Shown: piece by piece, positions 7,007 through 16,144 of the stretch | How the letters are laid out: each line of letters opens with the position of its first letter | Position numbering within the stretch: position 1 is the first letter of the stretch | Assembly (NCBI GenBank): GCA_050303415.1 | Contig: JBNLBS010000001.1 | Span: 1-64,000, forward strand | DNA length: 64,000 bases | Source of the DNA: JBNLBS01 sp050303415 | GTDB lineage: Bacteria; Pseudomonadota; Gammaproteobacteria; Methylococcales; Methylomonadaceae | Direction of reading: 5' to 3' | Program-made: the position numbers and the translations under genes | The notes under the pieces: generated by a model | The model's database searches: none | Told to the model about the DNA's origin: nothing | The model's input: only the letters and a program-made list of their open reading frames with translations

Positions 7007-8854
7007 ATGTCTGGTATCTATACGTTAAAAAACACCTTTGTTGAAAACCGCATTTTTCTAAATCGCGTTGTCGCTGGTTTTATTCTGATTTTATTTTTAA
7101 CCGGAGGTTTAATCGTACGCTTAGTCTACCTGCAAATTATTGGCCATGAAGACTATGCGACCCGGGCAAAAGATAACCGTATAAAATTAGCGCCGATTCC
7201 CCCAACACGAGGAATAATCTATGACCGCAAAGGAGTCGTGTTGGCAGAAAATCTGCCATCCTACAGCCTGGAATTAACGCTGGAACAAATTAAAGATTTA
7301 GATGACACTTTATTACGCCTGCAAAAACTGCTAAATATATCTGATGAAGAAATAGCCCAGTATCATAAACTGCGTCATCGACATAAACGTTTTGCCAGCG
7401 TCCCCTTACTGATGCATATGAGTGATGAAGAAGTGGCTAAATTTGCTGTCGTGCGTCCTTATTTTCCGGGGGTTGACATACAGGCCCGACTGGTTCGTCA
7501 TTATCCATTTAAAGATGTGTCCTCCCATGTCATAGGTTATGTAGGTCGCATCAATGAACAGGAATTAAAAAACCTACCTAATAACCAATATGAAGGTACT
7601 CATCATATCGGTAAAAATGGCATCGAACAATCTTATGAAGCCATCCTACACGGCCAGGTCGGCTACATGGAAAAAGAAACTAATGCCCAGGGCCGAACCA
7701 TTAATATTCTCGACCGGGTTGACCCAACTCCAGGCGCCAATCTGTATTTATCTTTGGATATTGAATTACAAAAAATTGCCTATGATGCACTCGGTGACTA
7801 TAACGGTGCAGTTGTGGCAATTGACGTGGAAACCGGTGGTGTACTGGTATTTGCCAGCCGTCCTGGCTTTGATCCCAATCCCTTTGTTTATGGGATTTCC
7901 CATGATGCTTACCAAGCATTACAGACTTCATCCGACCGACCTTTATTCAACCGGGCATTAAGAGGACAATACCCTCCAGGGTCCACCATAAAACCCTTTA
8001 TCGGTCTTGCCGGGCTAGAATATAAGGCGGTCAACTTTAACCAAACCATTTACTGCCCCGGACACTATCAATTACCAAATTCGGAACATAAATACCGTGA
8101 CTGGAAGTCCTGGGGGCATGGTACGGTTAATCTTAAACAGGCAATTACTCAATCGTGTGATGTTTATTTCTACGATTTAGCTTTGGCATTAGGTATAGAC
8201 AACATTCATGCCTTTCTCAGTCAATTTGGTTTTGGTGATAAAACCAATATAGATTTAAACGGTGAAAAACCCGGGCTATTGCCTTCGCAAGAGTGGAAAC
8301 AAAGAAAAAAAAATCAGCCCTGGTATCCGGGAGAGACTCTAATCACCGGAATCGGTCAAGGCTTCACCCTGGTCACCCCTGTGCAGTTGGCAACCGCAAC
8401 GGCAATCCTGGCCAAACGAGGTAAAGTTATCTCGCCTTTTCTGGTTGATAGAATCATAGACAGAAATTCAACGCGGCCAAAACCCGATAAAAAAGAAGAA
8501 AAGATAACGCTCAAAGTACAAAATACCAATGATATTATTCAAGCCATGATTAATGTCGTTCACGGTGAGCGTGGAACGGCAAAAAGAATCAGTCATCATA
8601 AAGACTATCAGATTGCCGGAAAAACCGGTACGGCTCAGGTATTTACTATTAAACAGGAAGAAAAATACAATGAGGAGGAAATACAACGCAAACTGCGCGA
8701 TCATGCATTATTTATAGCATTTGCGCCGGCAAAAGCCGCTAAAATTGCGGTAGCCGTCATTGTAGAAAATGGCGGTCACGGCGGCTCAGTGGCGGCTCCC
8801 ATCGCTGAAAAAGTGATTGAACGTTATTTAAAGGATCATAAAGATGGCAAATGA
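7007..8854 (+). CDS. mrdA: Penicillin-binding protein 2, elongation transpeptidase
   Basis: PBP2 cross-links peptidoglycan during cylindrical growth, working with RodA. The 615-residue product has a short cytoplasmic tail, one N-terminal membrane span (about 20-42), the pedestal domain with PPTRGIIYDRKG, and the transpeptidase domain. The active-site triad is visible: PPGSTIKP with Ser326 and Lys329, SCD at about 383, and KTG at about 539. It follows mreD by 6 bases and overlaps rodA by 11 bases, the standard mrdAB arrangement. Nothing is truncated. Confidence 0.96.
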   Translation: MSGIYTLKNTFVENRIFLNRVVAGFILILFLTGGLIVRLVYLQIIGHEDYATRAKDNRIKLAPIPPTRGIIYDRKGVVLAENLPSYSLELTLEQIKDLDDTLLRLQKLLNISDEEIAQYHKLRHRHKRFASVPLLMHMSDEEVAKFAVVRPYFPGVDIQARLVRHYPFKDVSSHVIGYVGRINEQELKNLPNNQYEGTHHIGKNGIEQSYEAILHGQVGYMEKETNAQGRTINILDRVDPTPGANLYLSLDIELQKIAYDALGDYNGAVVAIDVETGGVLVFASRPGFDPNPFVYGISHDAYQALQTSSDRPLFNRALRGQYPPGSTIKPFIGLAGLEYKAVNFNQTIYCPGHYQLPNSEHKYRDWKSWGHGTVNLKQAITQSCDVYFYDLALALGIDNIHAFLSQFGFGDKTNIDLNGEKPGLLPSQEWKQRKKNQPWYPGETLITGIGQGFTLVTPVQLATATAILAKRGKVISPFLVDRIIDRNSTRPKPDKKEEKITLKVQNTNDIIQAMINVVHGERGTAKRISHHKDYQIAGKTGTAQVFTIKQEEKYNEEEIQRKLRDHALFIAFAPAKAAKIAVAVIVENGGHGGSVAAPIAEKVIERYLKDHKDGK

Positions 8855-9974
8855 AACTCGAAACGAACAGTTTCATAACCGTTCCTTGATCGGTAATGTG
8901 CTTAGAAAACTGCATATTGACGTGCCTTTATTTATCGGCCTCTTTTTTCTCTCGCTGTTAAGTTTTATAATTCTTTATAGCGCAGGAGATCAAAAAATCA
9001 GCCTGCTTGTTCGCCAGGGCACGCGTATAGGCATTGCTTTTATATTAATGACAGTTATTGCTCATATCCACCCGAACCAATTCAAACGCCATTCCGCCAC
9101 CTTATATACTCTTGGAGTCATTTTATTGATCGCCGTGTTACTGATGGGGGAAATAGGTAAAGGTGCACAGCGCTGGCTGGATCTTGGTTTTTTCCGCTTT
9201 CAGCCTTCAGAAATGATTAAATTAACTGCCCCCATGATGATTGCCTGGTATCTGGCTGAAAAACCGTTACCTCCAAATTGGAAACATATTTTCATTGCCG
9301 GAATTTTTATTATCCTGCCGACCCTGTTAATTGCCAAACAACCCGATTTAGGCACATCCCTGCTGGTTGCCAGTTCGGGAGCTGCAGTTTTATTTTTTGC
9401 CGGTTTGTCCTGGCGCTTTATTATAACCACGACATTTGCCCTGGCAGCACTCACGCCGGTATTATGGCATTTTATGCATGATTACCAACGCAGCAGGGTA
9501 TTAACTTTTCTAAACCCGGAAGCAGACCCGATGGGCAAAGGTTATCATATCATCCAGTCGAAAATTGCGATCGGCTCAGGAGGTGTGTATGGCAAAGGCT
9601 GGCTCGGCAGTACGCAATCACAATTGGATTTCTTACCGGAAAGTTCAACCGACTTCATCTTTGCCGTTTTTGCCGAAGAATTCGGCCTGTCTGGCTGTAT
9701 AGGTTTATTAATTCTTTATTTGTTAATTATCGGTCGCTGCCTGTATATTGCTGTTCAGGCACAGGATACCTATTCCCGCTTATTGGCAGGAAGTTTAACC
9801 TTTACTTTTTTTGTCTATGTTTTTGTTAATATCGGCATGGTAATTGGTATCCTCCCGGTTGTCGGTGTACCCTTGCCCTTAATAAGTTATGGCGGCACAT
9901 CAATGGTGACCTTATTGGCAGGATTCGGTATTCTTATGTCTATCCATACTCATAAAAACTTTATACCCAGCTAA
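8844..9974 (+). CDS. rodA: Peptidoglycan glycosyltransferase RodA (SEDS family)
   Basis: RodA polymerises glycan strands from lipid II as the partner of PBP2. The 376-residue product has about ten membrane spans and SEDS landmarks: GAQRWLDLGFFRFQPSEMIK, KQPDLGTSLLV containing the catalytic-region aspartate, ESSTDFIFAVFAEEFG, and the C-terminal VPLPLISYGGTS. It overlaps mrdA by 11 bases and mltB by one base. This is the fifth gene of the envelope operon. Confidence 0.96.
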   Translation: MANETRNEQFHNRSLIGNVLRKLHIDVPLFIGLFFLSLLSFIILYSAGDQKISLLVRQGTRIGIAFILMTVIAHIHPNQFKRHSATLYTLGVILLIAVLLMGEIGKGAQRWLDLGFFRFQPSEMIKLTAPMMIAWYLAEKPLPPNWKHIFIAGIFIILPTLLIAKQPDLGTSLLVASSGAAVLFFAGLSWRFIITTTFALAALTPVLWHFMHDYQRSRVLTFLNPEADPMGKGYHIIQSKIAIGSGGVYGKGWLGSTQSQLDFLPESSTDFIFAVFAEEFGLSGCIGLLILYLLIIGRCLYIAVQAQDTYSRLLAGSLTFTFFVYVFVNIGMVIGILPVVGVPLPLISYGGTSMVTLLAGFGILMSIHTHKNFIPS

Positions 9975-10960
9975 TGAAAATAAAAAAATACGTAACATCC
10001 TGTTTTCTAGTCTGCCTGTGTTTTAGCCAAGTCATTACTGCTGCAGAAATAAAACAAACCGAGCTGTTAAACAACTTTATTAACAACATGGTGCAAAAGC
10101 ACGAATTCAATAAAACGGAGTTGGAAAGCTTATTTAAGGCTGTCGATATCAAACAAAACATTCTCGACACCATCTCATCACCAGCGGAAGGCTTACCCTG
10201 GCATAAATATAGAAAAATTTTCTTAACCGATAGCCGTATCGATGGCGGTGTTAAGTTCTGGCTAAAACATCAGCAAGTACTGGCAGATGTTGAACAGCAG
10301 TATGGAATCCCGGCTGAAATTATTGTTGCCATCATTGGAGTTGAAACCCGTTATGGCACACAAACCGGTCACCATAGAGTGATTGATGCCTTATCCACTC
10401 TGGCTTTTGAATACCCTAAGCGCAGTAAATTCTTTACCAGTGAACTGGAAAACTTTCTACTGTTATGTCGCAATGAGCAAATTGACCCATTACAACCAAC
10501 CGGCTCCTATGCCGGCGCCATGGGTATACCACAATTTATGCCCAGTAGTTTTTTAAGCTATGCAGCCGATTTTGAGAAAGATCAGCATAAAGATATCTGG
10601 AACAACCCGGCCGATGCCATCGCCAGCATTGCCAACTATTTTGCCAGACATCACTGGCAAGCCGGACAAGCCATTGCTTTTCCGGTAACAGCCACGGATC
10701 AACAATATAAATCTGTCTTAACTAAGGAATTAAAACCTGACTTAACGCTCACCCAAGTATCTAATCTTAATATCACCCTGCCCGAACAATTAAATAATGC
10801 CAGTAAAGTCAAGCTGCTTGCCTTCGAACAAGAGACTGGCGACGAACTATGGCTGGGGTTGGATAATTTTTACGTTATCACCCGTTATAATCATAGCCCT
10901 CTGTACGCCATGGCAGTGTTTCAGCTTAGCCAGGCAATTGCCGATAAAAAGACCCAGTAA
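9974..10960 (+). CDS. mltB: Lytic murein transglycosylase B
   Basis: MltB cleaves glycan strands to leave 1,6-anhydro ends. The 328-residue product has an N-terminal signal sequence (about residues 1-24). The family core includes AIIGVETRYGTQTG, where Glu124 is the catalytic acid, GAMGIPQFMPSSFLSYA, and SIANYFARHHW. No convincing lipobox is seen, so the protein is probably soluble in the periplasm, unlike the E. coli lipoprotein. The ATG overlaps the rodA stop (TAATG) and the stop overlaps rlpA in the same way, so translation is probably coupled. Confidence 0.94.
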   Translation: MKIKKYVTSCFLVCLCFSQVITAAEIKQTELLNNFINNMVQKHEFNKTELESLFKAVDIKQNILDTISSPAEGLPWHKYRKIFLTDSRIDGGVKFWLKHQQVLADVEQQYGIPAEIIVAIIGVETRYGTQTGHHRVIDALSTLAFEYPKRSKFFTSELENFLLLCRNEQIDPLQPTGSYAGAMGIPQFMPSSFLSYAADFEKDQHKDIWNNPADAIASIANYFARHHWQAGQAIAFPVTATDQQYKSVLTKELKPDLTLTQVSNLNITLPEQLNNASKVKLLAFEQETGDELWLGLDNFYVITRYNHSPLYAMAVFQLSQAIADKKTQ

Positions 10961-11769
10961 TGATGACTAAGTTTTTACTAGCGCTTAACGCCTTTATTTT
11001 AACCAGTTGCGCGGCATCTCCTTCAAACCCATACACACAAGTGCATGACAGCGCGCCTATAACGCCTGCACATATTAATATAGCTGCCATACCCAATGCT
11101 GTTCCGCGCTATGAACCCAGAACCCGTGCCGGCAATCCGGGCATTTATACCGTTTTGGGTAAACAATACAAAGTAATGTCTTCCAGTAAAAACTATGTCG
11201 AACGAGGTATCTCATCATGGTACGGCACCAAATTTCACGGCCATAAAACATCAAATGGTGAAATATATAATATGTATGCCATGACTGCTGCACATAAAAC
11301 CCTACCTATTCCATCTTATGTGCAAGTCACTAATCTGGAAAACCAGCGCAGTGTTGTCGTCCGGGTGAATGACAGAGGTCCGTTTCATCAAAACAGGATT
11401 ATTGACCTGTCCTATGCCGCCGCAGTGAAACTTGGAATAGATAAGGCGGGGACCGGATTTGTCGAAATACGAAGCATTGAGCCGGAACAAAAACCGATGC
11501 AATCCGCTCAAATCACCAGACAACAGGATATTTATCTGCAATTGGGTGCTTTTACCAATCAGGAAAATGCACTAAATTTATACGACAAGCTGATTGCCTA
11601 TGAATTACCTTCCCCAAGAATTTTAACCGCTAAACAATTTAGCACACCACTTTACAAAGTTCAGCTGGGCCCCATTCTATCAGTTGCCAGTGCGGACAAA
11701 CTCAATTCCATGTTGAATAAAATAGGTATTTTTAATGCCCATATAGTGACTGAAAACAGCCAAGACTAA
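10960..11769 (+). CDS. rlpA: RlpA-type septal lytic lipoprotein
   Basis: RlpA proteins are outer-membrane lipoproteins that bind or cleave denuded glycan at septa. The 269-residue product begins with a lipoprotein signal ending LTSC at residue 17. A double-psi beta-barrel (about 80-165) contains SSWYGTKFHGHKTSNGE and VVVRVNDRGPFHQNRIIDLS, including the aspartates expected for lytic activity. A C-terminal SPOR domain (about 190-265) starts at IYLQLGAFTNQENA and would bind glycan without stem peptides. Two adjacent ATGs could serve as start. It lies between mltB and dacA, as in many gammaproteobacteria. Confidence 0.94.
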   Translation: MMTKFLLALNAFILTSCAASPSNPYTQVHDSAPITPAHINIAAIPNAVPRYEPRTRAGNPGIYTVLGKQYKVMSSSKNYVERGISSWYGTKFHGHKTSNGEIYNMYAMTAAHKTLPIPSYVQVTNLENQRSVVVRVNDRGPFHQNRIIDLSYAAAVKLGIDKAGTGFVEIRSIEPEQKPMQSAQITRQQDIYLQLGAFTNQENALNLYDKLIAYELPSPRILTAKQFSTPLYKVQLGPILSVASADKLNSMLNKIGIFNAHIVTENSQD

Positions 11770-11822
11770 AAACTGACATGTTACAATTAAATTTTTTAAA
11801 TCAAAGACATCTCATCAAACCA

Positions 11823-12971
11823 ATGACTTGTGTTAAATCAAACTGCCTCACACTGATTATTTTACTGGCGGCCTCTTTTCAGGCATACGCTATCAACACT
11901 ATTTTAATCCCGCCAGCGCCACGGGTTGCCTCCAGCAGCTATTTACTGCAGGATTTTGATAGCGGAAAAATTCTGGCCGAAAAAAATATCGACCAAAAAT
12001 TACCCCCTGCCAGCCTGACCAAACTAATGACTGTTTATGTTATTTTCAATGAACTAAAAAACGGCCATCTACATTTGGACGAGACCGTCATGGTCAGCAA
12101 AAAAGCCTGGCAAACACCAGGCTCCAGGATGTTTATTGAAGTCAATAAGCAAATCAAAATCAGTGATCTGTTACAAGGCGTCATCATTCAGTCAGGTAAT
12201 GATGCTTGCGTGGCCCTGGCCGAACATGTTGCCGGTAATGAAGCGACTTTTGCCCAAATGATGAATCAGCATGCCGCCCGCCTGGGAATGAACAACACGA
12301 ACTTTGTTAACAGCATGGGCCTGCCTCACCAGGATCACTATACCACCGTTAGGGATCTGGCAATTTTGACGCGTGCTTTAATTAAAGAATTCCCTGAATA
12401 TTACCGCTGGTTTTCAGTAAAGGAATTTACCTTTAACAAAATAACCCAACCGAATCGCAACAAATTACTTTGGCGGGATGAATCTGTTGACGGGGTTAAA
12501 ACAGGACACACAGAAGAGGCCGGTTATTGCTTGATTGCTTCCGCAAAACGCAATGACATGCGTTTGATTTCCGTAGTAATGGGAACCACTAGCGAAAATG
12601 CGCGCGCCAATGAGAGCCAATCTTTATTGAATTACGGCTTCCGTTTTTTTGAAACCCATAAACTGTACTCCGCCAATGAAAGTTTAAAAGAAGCAAAAGC
12701 CTGGAAAGGTCAAAATGACAACCTGACACTGGGTGTATCTCAGGATCTTTTTGTTACCATTCCCAGACGTCATTACAAAGACTTAAAAGCCAGCATCAGT
12801 GTTGATAAAAAAATTATTGCCCCCATTAAAGCTGGTGAGGTACATGGTACCGTAAAAGTTACCCTGGCCGACACCCTGATTACCAGCAAGGAATTAATTG
12901 CCCTTAAAGAAGTTAAAAAAGGCGGGCTCTTTAAACAACTCTATGATGAAGCACTCATGCTAATAAAATAA
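11823..12971 (+). CDS. dacA: D-alanyl-D-alanine carboxypeptidase, PBP5/6 type
   Basis: This enzyme trims the terminal D-alanine from pentapeptides and so limits cross-linking. Starting at the ATG at 11823 the product is 382 residues with a normal cleavable signal peptide (about 1-23). A longer version from an ATG at 11778 is possible but blurs the signal. Catalytic motifs are SLTK (Ser64, Lys67), SGN (124-126) and KTG (226-228). The C-terminal beta domain is followed by an amphipathic tail (VKKGGLFKQLYDEALMLIK) that anchors PBP5-type enzymes to the membrane. The next gene, dat, starts 4 bases downstream. Confidence 0.94.
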   Translation: MTCVKSNCLTLIILLAASFQAYAINTILIPPAPRVASSSYLLQDFDSGKILAEKNIDQKLPPASLTKLMTVYVIFNELKNGHLHLDETVMVSKKAWQTPGSRMFIEVNKQIKISDLLQGVIIQSGNDACVALAEHVAGNEATFAQMMNQHAARLGMNNTNFVNSMGLPHQDHYTTVRDLAILTRALIKEFPEYYRWFSVKEFTFNKITQPNRNKLLWRDESVDGVKTGHTEEAGYCLIASAKRNDMRLISVVMGTTSENARANESQSLLNYGFRFFETHKLYSANESLKEAKAWKGQNDNLTLGVSQDLFVTIPRRHYKDLKASISVDKKIIAPIKAGEVHGTVKVTLADTLITSKELIALKEVKKGGLFKQLYDEALMLIK

Positions 12972-12975
12972 CCTT

Positions 12976-13818
12976 ATGGATAACAGAACAGTCTATTTAA
13001 ACGGCCAATATATACCCCTGAATGAAGCCAAAATTTCGGTTTTGGATAGAGGTTTTTTATTTGGTGATGGTGTTTATGAAGTCATCCCGTCATATTCGGG
13101 TAATCTCTTCCACCTGCAACAACACATAAAGCGCCTTCACAGCAGCTTAAACAACATTCGCCTGCATAACCCATACAGCGAAGAGCAATGGCTGGAAATT
13201 CTGACCCCTTTGCTGGACAAAGATCTGGATCAGTACATTTACCTGCAGATTACCCGCGGTATCGCTCCCAAACGTGATCATGCCTTTCCTGAAGATATTC
13301 AGCCCACCGTGTTTGCCATGTGTTCAAATATTGTTCCTATGCAAGACAAAGAACTCGGTGTTAAAGCCATCACTCTGGATGACAGCCGTTGGGAGCTGTG
13401 CAATATCAAGGCAACCACCCTGCTGGCAAATATTTTACATAGACAAAGCGCCGTAGATCAGGGTTGTGCAGAGGCAATTCTAATTAAGGACGGCTATGTG
13501 ACCGAAGGTGCCGCCAGTAATATTTTTGCCGTGCTTGATGATACTTTGATTACGCCCCCCAATGGGGAGACTATCTTGCCCGGTATAACTCGACAAATAA
13601 TTCTGGATATTGCGGCCCAAAACAACATTCCTGTCAGTGAAGAAATATTTTCTCTGGATGCACTGAAAACCGCCAGTGAAATCTGGCTGACCAGCTCAAC
13701 CCGTGAAATTGTTCCAGTCATTAATCTGGATGGGCAAATTATTGGCAATGGTAAGCCGGGGCCATTATGGCACACTGTAAACCAATTATTTCAAGATCAA
13801 AAAAACTCCAAATTATGA
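12976..13818 (+). CDS. dat: D-amino acid aminotransferase (fold-type IV PLP enzyme)
   Basis: The product interconverts D-alanine and 2-oxoglutarate with pyruvate and D-glutamate, a link to cell-wall amino acids. The 280-residue product carries VLDRGFLFGDGVYEVIPSY near the N-terminus, the PLP lysine at about 145 (NIKATTLLANIL), and the glutamate in VTEGAASNIF that binds the pyridine nitrogen. QITRGIAPKRDHAFP is closer to D-amino acid aminotransferases than to branched-chain enzymes (IlvE) or aminodeoxychorismate lyases. Position directly after dacA supports this. The last codons overlap ybeD by four bases (ATGA). Confidence 0.88.
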   Translation: MDNRTVYLNGQYIPLNEAKISVLDRGFLFGDGVYEVIPSYSGNLFHLQQHIKRLHSSLNNIRLHNPYSEEQWLEILTPLLDKDLDQYIYLQITRGIAPKRDHAFPEDIQPTVFAMCSNIVPMQDKELGVKAITLDDSRWELCNIKATTLLANILHRQSAVDQGCAEAILIKDGYVTEGAASNIFAVLDDTLITPPNGETILPGITRQIILDIAAQNNIPVSEEIFSLDALKTASEIWLTSSTREIVPVINLDGQIIGNGKPGPLWHTVNQLFQDQKNSKL

Positions 13819-14078
13819 GCGAAGAATTACTGTTAGAATTTCCCTGTCAGTTTCCTATTAAAGCCATGGGAAAAAGCTTACCCGATTTGGATGTTACGGT
13901 GGTTGAAATTGTCCGCCGTCACGTCGCTGATATCTCGGAAGGTGCGGTTAAATCGCGTCCAAGTAAAGGAGGCAAATTTACCTCCATCACGGTAACCATT
14001 GAAGCTACCAGCAGACAGCAACTGGATGCCATATATCAGGATTTAACCGATCATCCTGATATATTGATGGCACTCTAG
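13815..14078 (+). CDS. ybeD: YbeD/DUF493 family protein
   Basis: A small soluble protein of the DUF493 family with an ACT-like fold and unknown biochemical role, habitually found beside lipB. I chose the ATG at 13815, which overlaps the dat stop as ATGA and yields 87 residues starting MSEELLLEFPCQFPIK, the family's usual N-terminus. The frame is open further upstream inside dat but that part is not conserved. The motifs KSRPSKGGKFTSITVTI and the C-terminal TDHPDILMAL match the family. Confidence 0.9.
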   Translation: MSEELLLEFPCQFPIKAMGKSLPDLDVTVVEIVRRHVADISEGAVKSRPSKGGKFTSITVTIEATSRQQLDAIYQDLTDHPDILMAL

Positions 14079-14396
14079 AAGCGATCCAACGACTGAACTC
14101 ACACACAGATATACAGCCTGAGTCGTATCATTCTGGCTCAGGTTCCAGGCAATACTACGATCATAAATATCCACTCTAATTTCAACATTAAATCAGCATT
14201 TTTCCCGCTGTAGCCCGAAAAGAAGAACGTTCTACCGGCTTTTGCCTAAGCCAGATACAAACCGGATTATCAAATCCATCGTATAATATATCGTAACCCT
14301 TTGAATGCTATTAAATGTAAAGAATTTAGTCACCGACCGTGTAAAACTCAGCGGCTATATAAACAAACCAATTTATTAACTTAATATTCTCCCAAT
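14079..14396 (+). other. Intergenic region upstream of lipB
   Basis: These 318 bases hold no supportable gene. A six-base inverted pair CCTGAG/CTCAGG (14117-14142) sits shortly after ybeD but lacks a T run. The last 60 bases are AT-rich and presumably include the lipBA promoter, though no strong -35/-10 pair stands out. Confidence 0.4.
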
Positions 14397-15005
14397 ATGA
14401 CCGTTATTGTTCGTAATCTAGGACTGCAAGACTATCAAAGCTGCTGGCAAAACATGCAGGATTTCACACTACAGCGCACAAAAGAGACTAATGATGAAAT
14501 CTGGATTGTCGAACACCCTGCAGTCTACACTTTAGGCTTAAATGGTAAGCATCACCATCTGATTGACCCCGGAGAGATTCCAATTGTGGAAACCGATCGA
14601 GGCGGACAGGTAACCTATCATGGTCCAGGTCAGCTAGTGGTTTATATTTTATTGGACATTCAACGCCTGCAGTTGGGAGTACGTCAACTGGTGACCATTC
14701 TGGAGCAAGCCATGATCGACACACTGTCTCAGTATGGCATTGCGGCCAATTCAAAAGCTGATGCTCCCGGTGTTTATGTTGCCGGTAAAAAAATCGGCTC
14801 TATTGGTATTCGCATTAAGAAGCATTGCAGTTATCATGGCTTAAGCTTAAACAATCAAATGGACCTATTGCCTTTCAGGCATATTAACACCTGCGGCTTT
14901 CCAGACCTGGAAGTAACACAACTTGCCGACTTGGGCGTAAACATTCATACTTATGAACTGGCCATTCCTGTTTGTCACGCTATTACAACTTCGATTCAAT
15001 CATGA
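14397..15005 (+). CDS. lipB: Octanoyl-[ACP]:protein octanoyltransferase
   Basis: LipB moves octanoate from acyl carrier protein to the lipoyl domains of 2-oxoacid dehydrogenases and the glycine cleavage H protein. The 202-residue product has the signature RGGQVTYHGPGQLVVY (about 68-83). The catalytic pair is present: Lys132 in GKKIGSIG and Cys166 in INTCGFPDLEV, through which the acyl-enzyme forms. The TGA overlaps the lipA start (ATGA), so lipB and lipA are co-translated. The start has no strong ribosome binding site. Confidence 0.96.
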   Translation: MTVIVRNLGLQDYQSCWQNMQDFTLQRTKETNDEIWIVEHPAVYTLGLNGKHHHLIDPGEIPIVETDRGGQVTYHGPGQLVVYILLDIQRLQLGVRQLVTILEQAMIDTLSQYGIAANSKADAPGVYVAGKKIGSIGIRIKKHCSYHGLSLNNQMDLLPFRHINTCGFPDLEVTQLADLGVNIHTYELAIPVCHAITTSIQS

Positions 15006-15964
15006 CCTTACAAGCACCTTCACGCTCCACCCCGAACTCTCATCAACGTAATACCGATAAATTATCCAAAATCCCAGTCAAGGTGGAAACGACTGGTGAA
15101 GTACTGCGCAAACCCGATTGGTTACGAATAAAAATTCCCAACGGCGAAGAAATAAACCGGGTTAAAAAGATGCTTAGGGATAATAAATTGCACAGCGTCT
15201 GCGAAGAAGCAGCCTGCCCCAATCTCTCCGAATGTTTTCATAAAGGTACGGCTACATTTATGATTATGGGCGATTTGTGTACCCGCCGCTGTCCGTTTTG
15301 CGATGTCGCTCATGGCAAACCCTTGGCATTGGACCAAGACGAGCCGAAAAACCTGGCCGACAGTGTTGAATCCATGCGGCTTAAATACGTCGTCATCACA
15401 TCGGTTAATCGGGATGATCTAAAAGATGGCGGGGCCGGTCACTTTGCCGATTGCATTCAGGCAATCCGCCAACAAACCCCTGAAACTAAAATTGAAATTC
15501 TAGTGCCGGATTTTAGAGGCCGAATGGATCGCGCCATTGATATTCTCAGTCAACAGCCTTGTGATGTTTTCAACCACAATATGGAAACGGTTCCGCGTTT
15601 ATACAAACAAGCTAGACCGGGAGCAGACTACCAGGCCTCATTACAATTACTGGCGAACTATCAAAAAGCCCAGCCCAACACACCAACAAAATCTGGTTTA
15701 ATGCTCGGTATTGGCGAACAAGAAGAGGAAGTAATCCAGGTAATGAATGATCTGTTGACTCATGGCTGCTCCATGCTGACACTGGGACAATATTTACAGC
15801 CGAGCAAAGCACATTTACCTGTGAAGCGTTACATTACCCCGGAAGAATTCGATCATTACCGCCAACTTGCAACCGAATTGGGATTTAAACAAGTCGCCAG
15901 TGGGCCTTTGGTAAGATCGTCTTATCATGCAGATGAGCAAGCAGAAAAAATAATCAATTGCTGA
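15002..15964 (+). CDS. lipA: Lipoyl synthase (radical SAM)
   Basis: LipA inserts two sulfurs into protein-bound octanoyl groups. The 320-residue product from the ATG at 15002 contains both iron-sulfur sites: the auxiliary cluster cysteines 67, 72 and 78 (CEEAACPNLSEC) and the radical SAM cysteines 93, 97 and 100 (CTRRCPFC). The C-terminal RSSYHA supplies the serine that ligates the auxiliary cluster. An upstream in-frame ATG at 14972 lies within lipB and is less likely than the ATGA overlap. Confidence 0.96.
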   Translation: MTLQAPSRSTPNSHQRNTDKLSKIPVKVETTGEVLRKPDWLRIKIPNGEEINRVKKMLRDNKLHSVCEEAACPNLSECFHKGTATFMIMGDLCTRRCPFCDVAHGKPLALDQDEPKNLADSVESMRLKYVVITSVNRDDLKDGGAGHFADCIQAIRQQTPETKIEILVPDFRGRMDRAIDILSQQPCDVFNHNMETVPRLYKQARPGADYQASLQLLANYQKAQPNTPTKSGLMLGIGEQEEEVIQVMNDLLTHGCSMLTLGQYLQPSKAHLPVKRYITPEEFDHYRQLATELGFKQVASGPLVRSSYHADEQAEKIINC

Positions 15965-16144
15965 TTGAATCGCCCGATATGTTAACAGGAAAATTTTACG
16001 CTCCCCAAAAAAAATTAGCAGTTAAGCTTGGAGCCAATTATTAAATATATAACTAACCAAGCATATTTAAATAATTGATATTGACTAGACTGACGCGTAT
16101 ATTTAGTCAATTTCGTTACATAATAAATAATTTAATATTGCTAT

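Noticed and set aside
14079..14396. Minus-strand open pieces upstream of lipB
   Set aside because: They are short, lack start signals and resemble no family.
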